64,000 nucleotides of DNA from the NCBI GenBank assembly GCA_045811525.1, contig JBJMTV010000046.1:1-64000 (forward strand). The letters run 5' to 3'. Origin of the DNA: VAZQ01 sp045811525 (GTDB lineage Bacteria > Pseudomonadota > Alphaproteobacteria > Rhizobiales > Xanthobacteraceae). Each line of letters begins with the position of its first letter. The stretch's first letter is position 1. This document shows, one piece after another, positions 8,412-17,576 of the stretch. The notes beneath the pieces are model-generated. The model saw only the letters and a list, made by a program, of their open reading frames with translations, ran no database searches and had not been told where the DNA came from. A program made the translations under genes and the position numbers.

Positions 8412-9707
8412 ATGCACGTCAATGAAGGTGCCCGCGCTCCCGGTCTGCCGTCGCTGCCGGACTGGTATCAGCAAGGCCTTCAGCATGTCTGGCGTCCTTA
8501 CGCGCAGATGAAGACGGCAGCCCCGCCGCTGGCGATCGCGCGAGCGCACGGCTGCCGCCTAATCCTGGCGGACGGACGCGAGCTGATCGATGGGATTGCC
8601 TCGTGGTGGACGGCTTGTCACGGCTATGGCGATCCGCATATCCGCAGCGCAATTGAGCGTCAGCTCGCTCTCATGCCGCACGTCATGTTCGGGGGGCTTG
8701 CCCACGAGCAGGCGCTCACGCTGGCGCACAGACTGGCGGCCATTCTGCCAGGCGATCTCGATCACGTCTTCTTTTCCGAGTCAGGCTCCGTCGCGATCGA
8801 GGTGGCGATGAAGATGGCGGTGCAGTACTGGCTGAACCAGGGCGAACGCAACCGCACCAAGCTCCTTGCCTTCAGCGGTGCCTATCATGGCGACACCACC
8901 GGTACGATGGCGCTCTGCGATCCTCATTCCGGCATGCACGCGCTGTTTCGCGGGCTGTTGCCGGAGCATCATGTTGTTGCACTCCCGCGCAACGAGGAGA
9001 GCATCGCGGCATTTACAGAGGTGCTGGAGCGCGGCCACCAGGAGCTCGCCGCCATCATTGTGGAGCCTCTGGTGCAAGGTGCCGGTGGGATGCGCTTCCA
9101 CTCACCCGACGTGCTGCAGCGCCTGCGCGCCGCCGCCGATCATTATGGCCTGCTGTTGATCTTCGACGAGGTATTCACTGGGTTTGGGCGCACCGGCAGC
9201 ATGTTTGCATGCGAGGAGGCGGGGGTCGTTCCCGACATTATTGCCTTGTCCAAGGCCCTGACTGGCGGCACGCTTCCGCTCGCTGCGACGGTTGCGCGTA
9301 AACGGGTTTTCGACCGGTTCTGGTCGGATGATCCGATGCATGCCTTGATGCACGGACCCACCTACATGGCGAATGCGCTCGCCTGTGCCGCCGCCAATGC
9401 CTCGCTCGATTTGTTCGAATGGGAGCCACGACTCCAGCAAGTTGCAAATATTGGCCAGGCGCTGGCGCTCGGTCTCGCGCCTTGCCGGGGGCTGCCAGGC
9501 GTGAAGGACGTTCGGGTCAAGGGTGCAATCGGCGTCGTCGAGCTCGAGCGCATCGACGATATTGAGGCGTTACGAGCTCGTTTCGTCGCCGAAGGGGTGT
9601 TCATCCGCCCTTTCGGATCGATCGTCTACCTCACTCCCCCTTTCACCATCCGCAAGGACGAGCTCGCACAGCTCACCCGCGCCGTGGTGAAGGTGCTTGG
9701 GGCGTGA
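8412..9707 (+). CDS. bioA: Adenosylmethionine-8-amino-7-oxononanoate aminotransferase
   Basis: A 431-residue class III PLP aminotransferase that converts 8-amino-7-oxononanoate to 7,8-diaminopelargonate. BioA-specific features are HVWRPYAQMK near the N-terminus (substrate pocket), GIASWWTACHGY, SESGSVAIEVAMKMAVQYW, GAYHGDTTGTMALCDP, FDEVFTGFGRTG and the PLP lysine in ALSKALTGG at about residue 281. The ATG at 8412 follows GGAAG. The longer upstream frame overlaps bioF and has no BioA similarity. Its stop abuts the rimO stop with no bases between. With bioF and bioD it supplies the middle of the biotin pathway. Confidence 0.95.
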   Translation: MHVNEGARAPGLPSLPDWYQQGLQHVWRPYAQMKTAAPPLAIARAHGCRLILADGRELIDGIASWWTACHGYGDPHIRSAIERQLALMPHVMFGGLAHEQALTLAHRLAAILPGDLDHVFFSESGSVAIEVAMKMAVQYWLNQGERNRTKLLAFSGAYHGDTTGTMALCDPHSGMHALFRGLLPEHHVVALPRNEESIAAFTEVLERGHQELAAIIVEPLVQGAGGMRFHSPDVLQRLRAAADHYGLLLIFDEVFTGFGRTGSMFACEEAGVVPDIIALSKALTGGTLPLAATVARKRVFDRFWSDDPMHALMHGPTYMANALACAAANASLDLFEWEPRLQQVANIGQALALGLAPCRGLPGVKDVRVKGAIGVVELERIDDIEALRARFVAEGVFIRPFGSIVYLTPPFTIRKDELAQLTRAVVKVLGA

Positions 9708-11099
9708 TCAGAAACCGATGGCCGTGCCGTGCAGATCGTAGGCATCAGCACGCTCGATTTTCACGGTTGCAATCTCACCGACGCGCAACGGCCGGCGCGA
9801 GGCCACGTAGACGCTGCCGTCGATCTCAGGGGCGTCGCCCTTGGTGCGGCCGGTGGCCACGGTCGGGCCGAGCGTGTCAATGATCACTTGCTGGCGGGTG
9901 CCGATTTTGCGTTTCAGCCGGCGAGCGGAGATTGCCTGCTGGTGTGCCATGAAGCGCCTCCACCGCTCGTCCTTGATCTCATCGGGGACGGCCCCGGTGA
10001 GCGAGTTGGCGGCCGCTCCCGCGACCGGCTCGTAGCGGAAGCAGCCGACCCGATCGAGCTCCGCGGCGTCGAGCCAGTCCAGCAGCATGTCGAAATCGGC
10101 ATCGGTCTCGCCAGGAAAGCCGACAATGAAAGTCGAACGGATGCTGAGATCCGGGCAGATGCGGCGCCAGCTGGCGATGCGCGCGAGCGTCCTCTCCTGC
10201 GCCGCCGGACGGCGCATCTGCCGCAACACATCGGGGCTGGCATGCTGGAATGGCATGTCGAGATAGGGCAGCACCTTGCCCTCGGCCATCAAGGGAATGA
10301 CCTCGTCCACATGCGGATAAGGATAGACATAGTGCAGCCGCACCCAAACGCCGAGCTCCCCCAGCGCGCGCGCAAGATCGACAAAGCGCGTTCTGACGTC
10401 GCGGCCCTTCCAGCTGCTCTGGGCATATTTGAGGTCGAGCCCATAGGCGGACGTGTCCTGAGAGATGACGAGGAGCTCCTTGACCCCTGCAGCCACCAGC
10501 CGCTCGGCCTCGGTCAGCACCTCGCTTATCGGTCGGGAGCGCAGGTCTCCGCGCAGGCGCGGGATGATGCAGAAGCTGCAGCGATTGTTGCAGCCCTCGG
10601 AAATCTTGACATAGGCGTAGTGGCGCGGCGTGAGCTTGATGCCCTCGGGCGGCACCAGATCGAGAAAGGGCTGGTGCCGGGGCGGCGCCGCTCGGTGCAC
10701 CGCCTCGACAACGCTCTCGTATTGCTGCGGGCCGGTGATTGCGAGCACCTGCGGGTAGCTCGCGCTGATTTGGTCCGGCTCAGCCCCCAAGCAGCCGGTC
10801 ACGATGACCTTGCCGTTCTCGTTCAACGCTTGGCCGATGGCGGCAAGTGATTCTGCCCGCGCGCTGTCGAGAAAGCCGCAGGTATTCACCACGACCAGGT
10901 CTGCGCCCTCGTGCGTGCGGCTGAGCTCATAGCCCTCCGCGCGCAGGCGCGTGACGATGCGCTCGCTGTCCACCAGCGCCTTCGGACATCCGAGCGACAC
11001 GAAGCTGACCTTCGGCGCGCGCGCCTCTTGCGCCTGCCCTTCCCGACAGGGCTCGGCGAGCGGTGGCGATTCGAGACCTGCAGGCAGCTCTACGTTCAT
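9708..11099 (-). CDS. rimO: Ribosomal protein uS12 methylthiotransferase RimO
   Basis: A 463-residue radical-SAM enzyme that adds a methylthio group to the conserved aspartate of ribosomal protein S12. The N-terminal UPF0004 domain supplies cluster cysteines in VSLGCPK (C38), VVNTCGF (C74) and VTGCLG (C103). The radical-SAM CxxxCxxC is EGCNNRCSFCIIP (C170, C174, C177). RLRGDLRSRP and a C-terminal TRAM domain (about 390-463) follow. RimO rather than MiaB is indicated by SLGCPKALVDSE and the segment after the radical-SAM motif. It is slightly extended at the N-terminus, where a shorter start is possible. It converges with bioA with back-to-back stop codons forming TGATCA. Confidence 0.95.
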   Translation of the reverse strand: MNVELPAGLESPPLAEPCREGQAQEARAPKVSFVSLGCPKALVDSERIVTRLRAEGYELSRTHEGADLVVVNTCGFLDSARAESLAAIGQALNENGKVIVTGCLGAEPDQISASYPQVLAITGPQQYESVVEAVHRAAPPRHQPFLDLVPPEGIKLTPRHYAYVKISEGCNNRCSFCIIPRLRGDLRSRPISEVLTEAERLVAAGVKELLVISQDTSAYGLDLKYAQSSWKGRDVRTRFVDLARALGELGVWVRLHYVYPYPHVDEVIPLMAEGKVLPYLDMPFQHASPDVLRQMRRPAAQERTLARIASWRRICPDLSIRSTFIVGFPGETDADFDMLLDWLDAAELDRVGCFRYEPVAGAAANSLTGAVPDEIKDERWRRFMAHQQAISARRLKRKIGTRQQVIIDTLGPTVATGRTKGDAPEIDGSVYVASRRPLRVGEIATVKIERADAYDLHGTAIGF

Positions 11100-11474
11100 G
11101 CTCGGCAGGGGCTATCCCAGGCAGCAGCCTGCGGCAAGGGTGCTGGCCGGCCACATCCATTGCCCTGCGGGGCAGGGCGAAACCCTGAGTGATGCAACAA
11201 AGCCACACTCTGTTGGGGAAGGGCCGGCAGGCCTGAACCATTGCTGTGGTCCACCGACTAATTCGGCATGCGGCCGCGCCACGCAGGCCGAAAACGCGAG
11301 CTCCCAGGGGCCCCCGATGTTGACCGTCACGCTACTCACCATGTGGACACTCGGCAGCTTGACGCTGATCATCTCGGCGCTCTGCACGATGACTCCTGAG
11401 GAGCTCTGAGGCTGCCCGCAGTTCGGCGCCGGCGCCTGCGCCGGGACCCTGAAAACTCAGCCGGCCCCGTTCCC
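11100..11474. other. Mostly non-coding stretch upstream of rimO
   Basis: These 375 bases separate the start of rimO (minus strand) from the next plus-strand gene. They should carry the rimO promoter, but no convincing -35/-10 pair was recognised. The one possible gene is a 30-codon frame at 11317-11409. No repeat or strong hairpin was noticed. Confidence 0.5.
11317..11409 (+). CDS. Possible small membrane protein (30 aa)
   Basis: A 30-codon frame beginning with ATG and preceded by AGGGG at a 6-base spacing. The product is mostly hydrophobic (TLLTMWTLGSLTLIISALC) with one predicted membrane helix and a short polar C-terminus (TMTPEEL). No family is recognised. The ribosome site and uniform hydrophobicity are the only support; frames of this length also arise by chance in GC-rich DNA. 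Confidence 0.3.
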   Translation: MLTVTLLTMWTLGSLTLIISALCTMTPEEL

Positions 11475-11819
11475 GTGCGCGTCGCAGACATGCACCGTCA
11501 CGTCATGGATCTGTGCCAGCGCCACGACATCGAGTTGATCTCCTGCGCCCGCCCGATGGATGCGTGGGCTGACCGGGAGCACGCTACAATTGGGATATCT
11601 CCAATCAAATCGAATGTGTCTTACGGCACCGCGCTGCATGAGCTTGGGCACGTGCTGGGGCGCTACCATCAGAGCCGCGACTCGCTCGTGCGTGAGCGCT
11701 GGGCCTGGACCTGGGCGCGCGCGAACGCGCTTGTCTGGAATGCGCGAATGGAGCGGGACCGCCGCAAGTCTTTGGCGCTCGCCCGGCGCAACCGCTGGTT
11801 CCGCAATGAAAGTTCGTGA
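11475..11819 (+). CDS. Small HExxH-motif putative metallopeptidase
   Basis: A protein of up to 114 residues with ALHELGHVLGRYHQ near its centre. This is an HExGH zinc-binding helix followed by a third candidate ligand (H) six residues after the second histidine. The surrounding pattern resembles the minimal zincin fold of ImmA/IrrE-type peptidases, but no helix-turn-helix or other domain is present. The N-terminal part includes HDIELISCARPMDAW. The C-terminal third is Arg/Trp-rich (RWAWTWARANALVW) and could bind nucleic acid. The start is uncertain: GTG at 11475 or ATG at 11490, neither with a strong ribosome site. It stands alone upstream of tRNA-Ser, with no antitoxin or repressor partner, so function is unknown. 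Confidence 0.55.
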   Translation: MRVADMHRHVMDLCQRHDIELISCARPMDAWADREHATIGISPIKSNVSYGTALHELGHVLGRYHQSRDSLVRERWAWTWARANALVWNARMERDRRKSLALARRNRWFRNESS

Positions 11820-11945
11820 CCAACAGCGCGGGTCGGGCGAACGGCATGAATACGTGTGGCTGAGCGTCCGGTTGACGGGACAGGATCCCCGACCTAAACC
11901 GCGCCTCCCGGTGCGCCCGCCGCTATGTCGTGGGACTACACGCAG

Positions 11946-12034
11946 GGAAGGGTGGCCGAGTGGCTTAAGGCAGCGGTCTTGAAAACCGCCAGGGGGTTTA
12001 CGCTCCCTCGTGGGTTCGAATCCCACCCCTTCCG
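11946..12034 (+). tRNA. tRNA-Ser (anticodon UGA)
   Basis: A class II tRNA folds from this stretch. The acceptor stem is GGAAGGG (11946-11952) with CCCTTCC (12027-12033). The D-arm starts TGGCCGAGTGGCTTAAGGC. The anticodon stem is GCGGT/ACCGC around loop CTTGAAA, with anticodon TGA at 11980-11982. A long variable arm is typical of serine tRNA, and the T-arm is GTGGG-TTCGAAT-CCCAC (12010-12026). Discriminator base G (12034) is the usual serine identity element. No CCA is encoded. It decodes UCA codons and lies in a gene-poor patch between an orphan peptidase gene and an MFS transporter gene. Confidence 0.97.
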
Positions 12035-12202
12035 CGGGGACCTTCCTGTCCGGCCCGGACACACGGCACTTCAGAGCCAATGCCTGGTGTGCGCATTCAG
12101 AATTGCGCTTTAAAGCGGCTGGTCGAGGGCAGAAGCGCCTGATGAGGGGCTGCGCCTTACACACAGTGCAGGCATTCACCGACAGCCGAAGGCGTGTATC
12201 GA

Positions 12203-13471
12203 CTAAGCTGCCAAGGCGCGCTGTCGCATCGGCTTAAGCACGACCACGGCCATAATAGCCGTAATGATATTAAGGGCCGCAGCGATGATAAACACCGCGC
12301 TCCAGCTGCCGGTATGAGCCGTAAGCAGGTTGCCGAGCGGCACCAACAAGGCTGCCGTGCCCTTCGCGGTGTAGAGCAGGCCGTAATTTGTGGTCGCGAA
12401 CTTTCGGCCATAAATGTCTGTGCAGGTCGCCGGGAACAACGAGTAGATCTCACCCCAAGCGAAAAACACCACACCGGAGAGGATCACAAAGAGGAATGGG
12501 TCATTCGCATAGTGCAGAAGCGCGTAAATGCCGATCCCTTCCATCATGAAGGCCACAAACATCGTATTTTCACGGCCGATATGATCGGACACCCAGCCAA
12601 AGAAGGGTCGCGTCAGACCGTTGAGCACGCGGTCGATCGTTAGCGCAAACTGGAGGGCGGGCAATGTGAGCCCCAGGATGGTCACCATCTTGGCATCGAT
12701 GTTGAAGTCCTTGGCGATGGGAGCGAGCTGTGCGGTCGCCATCAAGCCACCCGTCCCGACCATGACGAACATCACATACATCACCCAAAACGGAGCCGTC
12801 TTGAGCACTTCCACCGGGGCGTAGTCACGATGTGTCTGCTGCACTGCTGGTTGCGGCGCAACTGGCACTTCGGACCTTTCCGGAGCTCGCAGCAGGAGGC
12901 CGACAAGCAGCACGATCACGCCTTGTCCAATGCCAAACCACCAGAACGCCGCCTCGTAACCTTCCGAACCGATCATAGTTGCGATCGGCACCACAGTGAG
13001 AGCTGAGCCGGCCCCGAACCCTGCTGCAGTCAATCCCGCCGCCAAGCCTCGCCGATCGGGAAACCACTTCAACGCATTCCCGACTGAGGCACCATAGATA
13101 ACCCCTGCGCCTATGCCGCCGATAGCTGCACCGATGTAGAGCAGGGCCAATGAATCTGCGTACGAGTTGATCACCCAAGCTATTGCGACCAGGACGCCCG
13201 AACCGGAAACCATCACCCGGGGGCCAAACTTGTCAATTAGATAGCCCTCTAGGGGGACGAGCCAGGTTTCTGTGAGCGCGAAAATCGTGAAGACGACCTG
13301 GATCGCCGCGCGACCCCAATGATATTTTTGGTCGATGGGATTAACAAAAAGGGTCCAGCCGTACTGCAGGTTTGCGATCATGACCATGCAGATGATGCCG
13401 AAAATCAGCTGGCTCCATCGTGTCAGATCCGACGCCAGAGCCCGCCCCGACGCGGGACTTGCAAGTACCAT
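12203..13471 (-). CDS. oxlT: Oxalate/formate antiporter-like MFS transporter
   Basis: A 422-residue, 12-helix major facilitator protein of the OxlT family, which exchanges oxalate for formate across the inner membrane. Support comes from the N-terminal region NLQYGWTLFVNPIDQKYHW, GWxSDHIGRE after helix 8, and two charged residues placed as in OxlT: an arginine in NGLTRPFFGW (R288, like OxlT R272) and a lysine in LLYTAKGTAA (K370, like OxlT K355), which in OxlT bind the dicarboxylate. GGGAGGAAG precedes the ATG. No oxalyl-CoA decarboxylase or formyl-CoA transferase gene is in the window, so substrate is inferred. It is divergent from a porin gene. Confidence 0.8.
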   Translation of the reverse strand: MVLASPASGRALASDLTRWSQLIFGIICMVMIANLQYGWTLFVNPIDQKYHWGRAAIQVVFTIFALTETWLVPLEGYLIDKFGPRVMVSGSGVLVAIAWVINSYADSLALLYIGAAIGGIGAGVIYGASVGNALKWFPDRRGLAAGLTAAGFGAGSALTVVPIATMIGSEGYEAAFWWFGIGQGVIVLLVGLLLRAPERSEVPVAPQPAVQQTHRDYAPVEVLKTAPFWVMYVMFVMVGTGGLMATAQLAPIAKDFNIDAKMVTILGLTLPALQFALTIDRVLNGLTRPFFGWVSDHIGRENTMFVAFMMEGIGIYALLHYANDPFLFVILSGVVFFAWGEIYSLFPATCTDIYGRKFATTNYGLLYTAKGTAALLVPLGNLLTAHTGSWSAVFIIAAALNIITAIMAVVVLKPMRQRALAA

Positions 13472-14023
13472 GGCTGCGCTTCCTCCCGGACCTCTGCGGG
13501 GCCGCTTGTAGCGTCTTAACAGTTTTTGGAACTTGCGACTTGAAATAAAGTCGAGGTGGCCGTGCTCGCCGAAGAAATTTCATCCGTGCATCTCGCATAA
13601 CCACGAAATCGCAAGGTGTCCGGGCAGCGCTTCCGATGCTCCGGTGGCACGCCTTTCCGCCGGCCACCAAGCCGAACTCGGCAATATGTTGGGCGATCAT
13701 TCTGTCCATTGCAGAGTTGTGCTGTGGTGCCCCGGTGCTCAAAGCATCAGCTAGGTCTGCTTGCCATGAGTTTGGTCAAAGGGCCAGCACGCAAACGTTC
13801 GGCTCACAGCGAGCCGCCGGCATGGCCCAAACGACTCTTTCGCCAACGTATGCGTCGCAATTCTGCAACAGTCCGCTCAATTCCCCTCGTTTCTATATCT
13901 TTGCAGCGCACCCACATGGATTTTATATGGGTGCTCGATCGACCATATTGCCAGACGGGTAGAACGCGGCGCTTGTCGCCCGAGGAGTGGCGCGAGTTGC
14001 TGAGAGATTGCCGGAGGGATCCA
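13472..14023. other. Divergent promoter region between the MFS antiporter and the porin gene
   Basis: These 552 bases separate two divergent genes and should hold both promoters. Open frames here are short and lack family resemblance. Two dyads are visible: CGACTT/AAGTCG (13536-13541 and 13548-13553) and a longer one at 13909-13933, listed separately. No transcription-factor gene lies beside it. Confidence 0.5.
13909..13933. promoter_or_regulatory. Imperfect inverted repeat upstream of the porin gene
   Basis: CACCCACAT (13909-13917) and ATATGGGTG (13925-13933) pair at 8 of 9 positions around a 7-base A/T-rich centre, 90 bases before the porin start codon. It could be an operator half-site pair or a 5'-leader hairpin. 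It matches no operator consensus known to me. Confidence 0.3.
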
Positions 14024-15670
14024 ATGAAGCCCGTTCTATTGACGGCTACTTCGGGCGCTGCATTGCTGCTGAGTGGGGCCGCATACGCAGCCGAACCGTC
14101 AATGGTGCTGAAGGCAGCCACGCCAAGCGAGGAGCAGCCCTCGATTCCGCCCTATCCAAAGGACTGGGACAAGCGTCTGGGGGACGATCTCTTGACCCGT
14201 TTGGCCAACTACTACGCCCTCGAATGGGCACGGGCCGAGGCGCCGTCGGACCCAAATGCGCCAATGGCGCGGCGCGCAGGCTGGTCACCGGCGCCGCTGA
14301 CGACACCGCCTTATCCATTCACGGAGTGGCCCTATGGCGGGGCCACCAGCATCGGAGTGACCCGGCCGGGCTCCGTAGACAGCCCGCTGATGGTGGCGTT
14401 GTCGAACACTGAGCTTGGAAAGGCTATGAACGCGGCTCATGTGCAGGTCTATGGTTGGGTGAATGGAAGCGGAAATCTCAGCATCAACACCGTGCAGCCG
14501 GGTGGTAACTGGCCGGCGGGCTACATGTATACGCCCAACACCGTGCAGCTCGATCAGGCGGTCATGATGATCGAGCGATTGCCGGACACGGTGCAGAAGG
14601 ATCACATCGACTGGGGGTTTCGGGTTGCCGGCTTATACGGCGAAAACTATCGCTATACGACCGCGTATGGCTTCGCGAGCTATCAGCTGCTCGAGCGCGA
14701 TCAGTTCTACGGCTACGATGTTCCTAACATATACGGCGAGGTCTATATCCCGTATTTGGCGGACGGATTGATGATCCGCTTCGGCCGGTACTTTGCATTG
14801 CCCGACATCGAGTCTCCCTTCGCGACCGGCAACTACATGTACTCGCATTCCATGCTCAACACGTTTGACAATTACACACATAATGGGGTCCAGACGACGC
14901 TCGCGCTCAACAAGAACTGGTTCGTGCAACTCGGTCTGGTCATGGGCACCGACACGGCACTCTGGAATTACCGCAAAACGGTTCCCAACCCGTTCCCCAA
15001 TCCAGTTTTTCCAGGCACCACGATGTTGAAGGATCCCGGCAACCAGCCGTCATTCACCGGGTGCGTGCGCTATCAATCTGACAGCGCGAATGACAGCATC
15101 TATGGCTGCGCCAATGGCATCAACAATGGCACCTGGGGTTACAACAATCTGCAGGCCTTCGGTTTGACCTGGTACCACAAATTCAACGATCGTTGGCACT
15201 TAGCATGGGAAACGTACGTGTATAGCCAATACAACGTGCTCAACGCGAGCGATCCGGCCGGCATCATAGCCAATGGCGGCTACCCATTCACTCCCGCGAA
15301 TGGCGTGAGGTTCAATGCCCCCAATTTTGCCCAGTGCAGTGATCCGCGTACACTGACCTGCACGGGGCGCGCATTTGCCTCGGTCATGTACTGGAATTAC
15401 AAAGCGTCGCCGCTGGATAATGTGACCTTGCGATTGGAGTATTACAACGATGAAGAAGGACAGCGCACGGGAACGAAGAGCCGCTATTCGGAAGTCGCGT
15501 TAGGTTGGCAGCACTGGTTCTCTCCGCAAGTGGAGATTAGACCTGAGATCGCCTACTACCAATCGTGGGACGCGCCCGCGTTCAACGGCAACTTCAACGC
15601 CACGCCCGCCATTCCACCCAATAGATCATTCATGTGGTTAGCGGCGATGGACCTCATCTGGCATTACTGA
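14024..15670 (+). CDS. Outer-membrane beta-barrel porin (OmpL/BBP2-like)
   Basis: A 548-residue protein. Residues 1-21 are a Sec signal peptide (MKPVLLTATSGAALLLSGAAYA, cut before AEPSM). The mature part is rich in aromatic and alternating residues typical of beta strands, for example HVQVYGWVNGSGNLSI, DWGFRVAGLYGENYRY and ALGWQHWFSPQVEIRPEIAY, and ends in strand MDLIWHY with a C-terminal aromatic residue expected for BAM recognition. The pattern resembles the putative beta-barrel porin-2 group. GGAGGG lies 5 bases before the ATG at 14024; longer upstream frames have no signal peptide. It lies between an OxlT-like antiporter and a lactate-type permease, so it probably admits small carboxylates, but substrate is inferred. 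Confidence 0.8.
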   Translation: MKPVLLTATSGAALLLSGAAYAAEPSMVLKAATPSEEQPSIPPYPKDWDKRLGDDLLTRLANYYALEWARAEAPSDPNAPMARRAGWSPAPLTTPPYPFTEWPYGGATSIGVTRPGSVDSPLMVALSNTELGKAMNAAHVQVYGWVNGSGNLSINTVQPGGNWPAGYMYTPNTVQLDQAVMMIERLPDTVQKDHIDWGFRVAGLYGENYRYTTAYGFASYQLLERDQFYGYDVPNIYGEVYIPYLADGLMIRFGRYFALPDIESPFATGNYMYSHSMLNTFDNYTHNGVQTTLALNKNWFVQLGLVMGTDTALWNYRKTVPNPFPNPVFPGTTMLKDPGNQPSFTGCVRYQSDSANDSIYGCANGINNGTWGYNNLQAFGLTWYHKFNDRWHLAWETYVYSQYNVLNASDPAGIIANGGYPFTPANGVRFNAPNFAQCSDPRTLTCTGRAFASVMYWNYKASPLDNVTLRLEYYNDEEGQRTGTKSRYSEVALGWQHWFSPQVEIRPEIAYYQSWDAPAFNGNFNATPAIPPNRSFMWLAAMDLIWHY

Positions 15671-15741
15671 TCCGCAAAGAGAGATAAGTAAAGCCGACCT
15701 TAGTCTCAGGAGTCGCCGAGCCTCGCGCCAGCTCGCTAGAT

Positions 15742-17397
15742 TTAGTGCACGATCATTCCGGTGAAAACGTAAGCCTGCAGCATGACCAGAATGCCGACCA
15801 GGCAAGCAAGCACAATGGAATGAGCGAAGACAAAGCGCAGAATCGTGCCCTCATGCCCGAACCAATTCGTTGCAGTGGAAGCGACCACGATGGACTGGGC
15901 ATCGATCATCTTGCCCATGACTCCACCTGAGGAATTTGCCGCGCTCATCAGAATCGGTGAGAGGCCAAGTTGCTCGGAGGTGATCTTTTGCAAGTTGCCG
16001 AACAGGATGTTCGATGCTGTATCGGACCCGGTCAAGGCAACGCCGAGCCAGCCAAGCAGCGCGCCAAAGAAGGGATAAAGCAGCCCCGTCGCAGCGAATG
16101 CCAATCCTAGTGTTGCATCAATTCCCGAGAGGCGCGTCAATGTTCCGATCGCCAGCATGGCTGAGATGGTGAGCAGCGAATAGGCACACACCTTGATTGT
16201 CTTGCCATAAGCCACGATCAGACGCAGCGGGGAGAACCCAAGCAGCAGGCCGGATATGATGGCGGCAATCAGCAGCCCGGTGCCGGTGTAGGAGAGCCAT
16301 GTGAAGCTGAACACGGCAGCCTCCGGCGTAGGCCGTGCAACGATGGGCGCCACCTTGTTGATCATGTTATGCAACTCGGGGACGGCATAGCTCCATGTCG
16401 CCCATGGATTGACCTGTGTCTTGAACCAGTTCGTCCCCCAAAGAAGGAGAATGATGCAGACGATGATCCAGGGAAGCAGCGAGAGCCACACCTCGCGCGT
16501 CGTCGGCTGCTCCCGCGGCATTGTCGCTTGCGGCCACCCGAGTGCCGAGTCGTCATGGCTGCGCAGTGCGGGTGACGTCCAGATTTCCCGCGGTTGCCAT
16601 ACCTTGAGGAACAAGACCAGGCAGCCCATGGAGATGAGCGACGCGCCGATGTCGACGATCCACGGGTTTATGTAGTTCGAGATCAGAAATTGCGGAATCG
16701 CGAAGCTGGCTCCAGTCACCAGGATCGCTGGCCAGACTTGCATCATTCCGCGCCGGCCAGCAAACACCCAGATCAGCCAAAACGGCACGATCAAGGAGAA
16801 GAATGGCAATTGTCGGCCAACCATTGCACCCAGCGCAAAGGGATCCAGTCCGGTGACGCTGGCAAGGCCGGCGATCGGCGTGCCCAAGGCGCCATAGGCG
16901 ACCGGTGCCGTATTGGCGATAAGTGACAATCCCGAGGCCGCCAGGGGTGAGAAGCCTAGTCCGATCAGGATTGCTCCAGTCACCGCAACCGGCGTGCCAA
17001 ACCCCGACGCCCCCTCGAAAAACGCGCCAAAAGAAAAGGCTATCAACAGCAGCTGCAGCCTACGATCGTTCGTGACTCCCCCAATCGTGTTCTGCAATGT
17101 CTCGAACACACCTTTCTCCACCGTCAGCCGGTAGAGAAAGATGACATTCAGGACAATCCAACCAATGGGAAAGAAGCCGGTCACGGCGCCGAGCACAGTC
17201 GCTCGCAGCGACATGCCCGCAGGAACGGTAAAAATCAGAATTGCGACGATGTTGGCAACGATCAGAGCGATGACTGCGGCCCAGTGAGCCTTGAATTTGC
17301 CCGAGGCGATGAGGACCAGGAGAGTGACGACCGGAAGTGCCGCGGCGATTGTCGAGAGCACTTTTGAGTTGAGGGGATCATAAACCTGGTTCCACAT
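15742..17397 (-). CDS. lldP: L-lactate/glycolate permease (LctP family)
   Basis: A 551-residue inner-membrane protein with about 13-14 helices. LctP-family signatures are clear: the N-terminal MWNQVYDPL, FFEGASGFGTPVAVTGAIL, the paired segment GVALTGSDTASNILFGNLQ, and SAANSSGGVMGKMIDAQSIV with VASTAT after it. Members take up L-lactate, D-lactate or glycolate with protons. Length matches the family. The gene converges with the porin gene 71 bases away and precedes two Bug receptor genes on the same strand but with a 179-base gap. No lactate dehydrogenase gene (lldD or dld) is next to it, so the exact 2-hydroxy acid is open. Confidence 0.9.
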   Translation of the reverse strand: MWNQVYDPLNSKVLSTIAAALPVVTLLVLIASGKFKAHWAAVIALIVANIVAILIFTVPAGMSLRATVLGAVTGFFPIGWIVLNVIFLYRLTVEKGVFETLQNTIGGVTNDRRLQLLLIAFSFGAFFEGASGFGTPVAVTGAILIGLGFSPLAASGLSLIANTAPVAYGALGTPIAGLASVTGLDPFALGAMVGRQLPFFSLIVPFWLIWVFAGRRGMMQVWPAILVTGASFAIPQFLISNYINPWIVDIGASLISMGCLVLFLKVWQPREIWTSPALRSHDDSALGWPQATMPREQPTTREVWLSLLPWIIVCIILLLWGTNWFKTQVNPWATWSYAVPELHNMINKVAPIVARPTPEAAVFSFTWLSYTGTGLLIAAIISGLLLGFSPLRLIVAYGKTIKVCAYSLLTISAMLAIGTLTRLSGIDATLGLAFAATGLLYPFFGALLGWLGVALTGSDTASNILFGNLQKITSEQLGLSPILMSAANSSGGVMGKMIDAQSIVVASTATNWFGHEGTILRFVFAHSIVLACLVGILVMLQAYVFTGMIVH

Positions 17398-17576
17398 GCT
17401 CGTTCCCCGGCGCGGTGATCAGGCAAAGGGCGGGTTTCTGCCGTTCAGGAGCCAAACTCAAGCAGACAACAACTCCGCTGCGCATTCAATAGTCGCGAGC
17501 GTAACCTCTTCGAACAATCAACTCCCTTGAGGAGCGCTGCCGCAGAACGATGACCTTGCGTTGTGGCAGGGGAGCT

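Noticed and set aside
9729..10850. Long open frame on the plus strand across rimO
   Set aside because: It lies antisense to rimO, whose cluster cysteines and TRAM domain are unmistakable. The product has no family pattern and is an artefact of GC-rich codon use.
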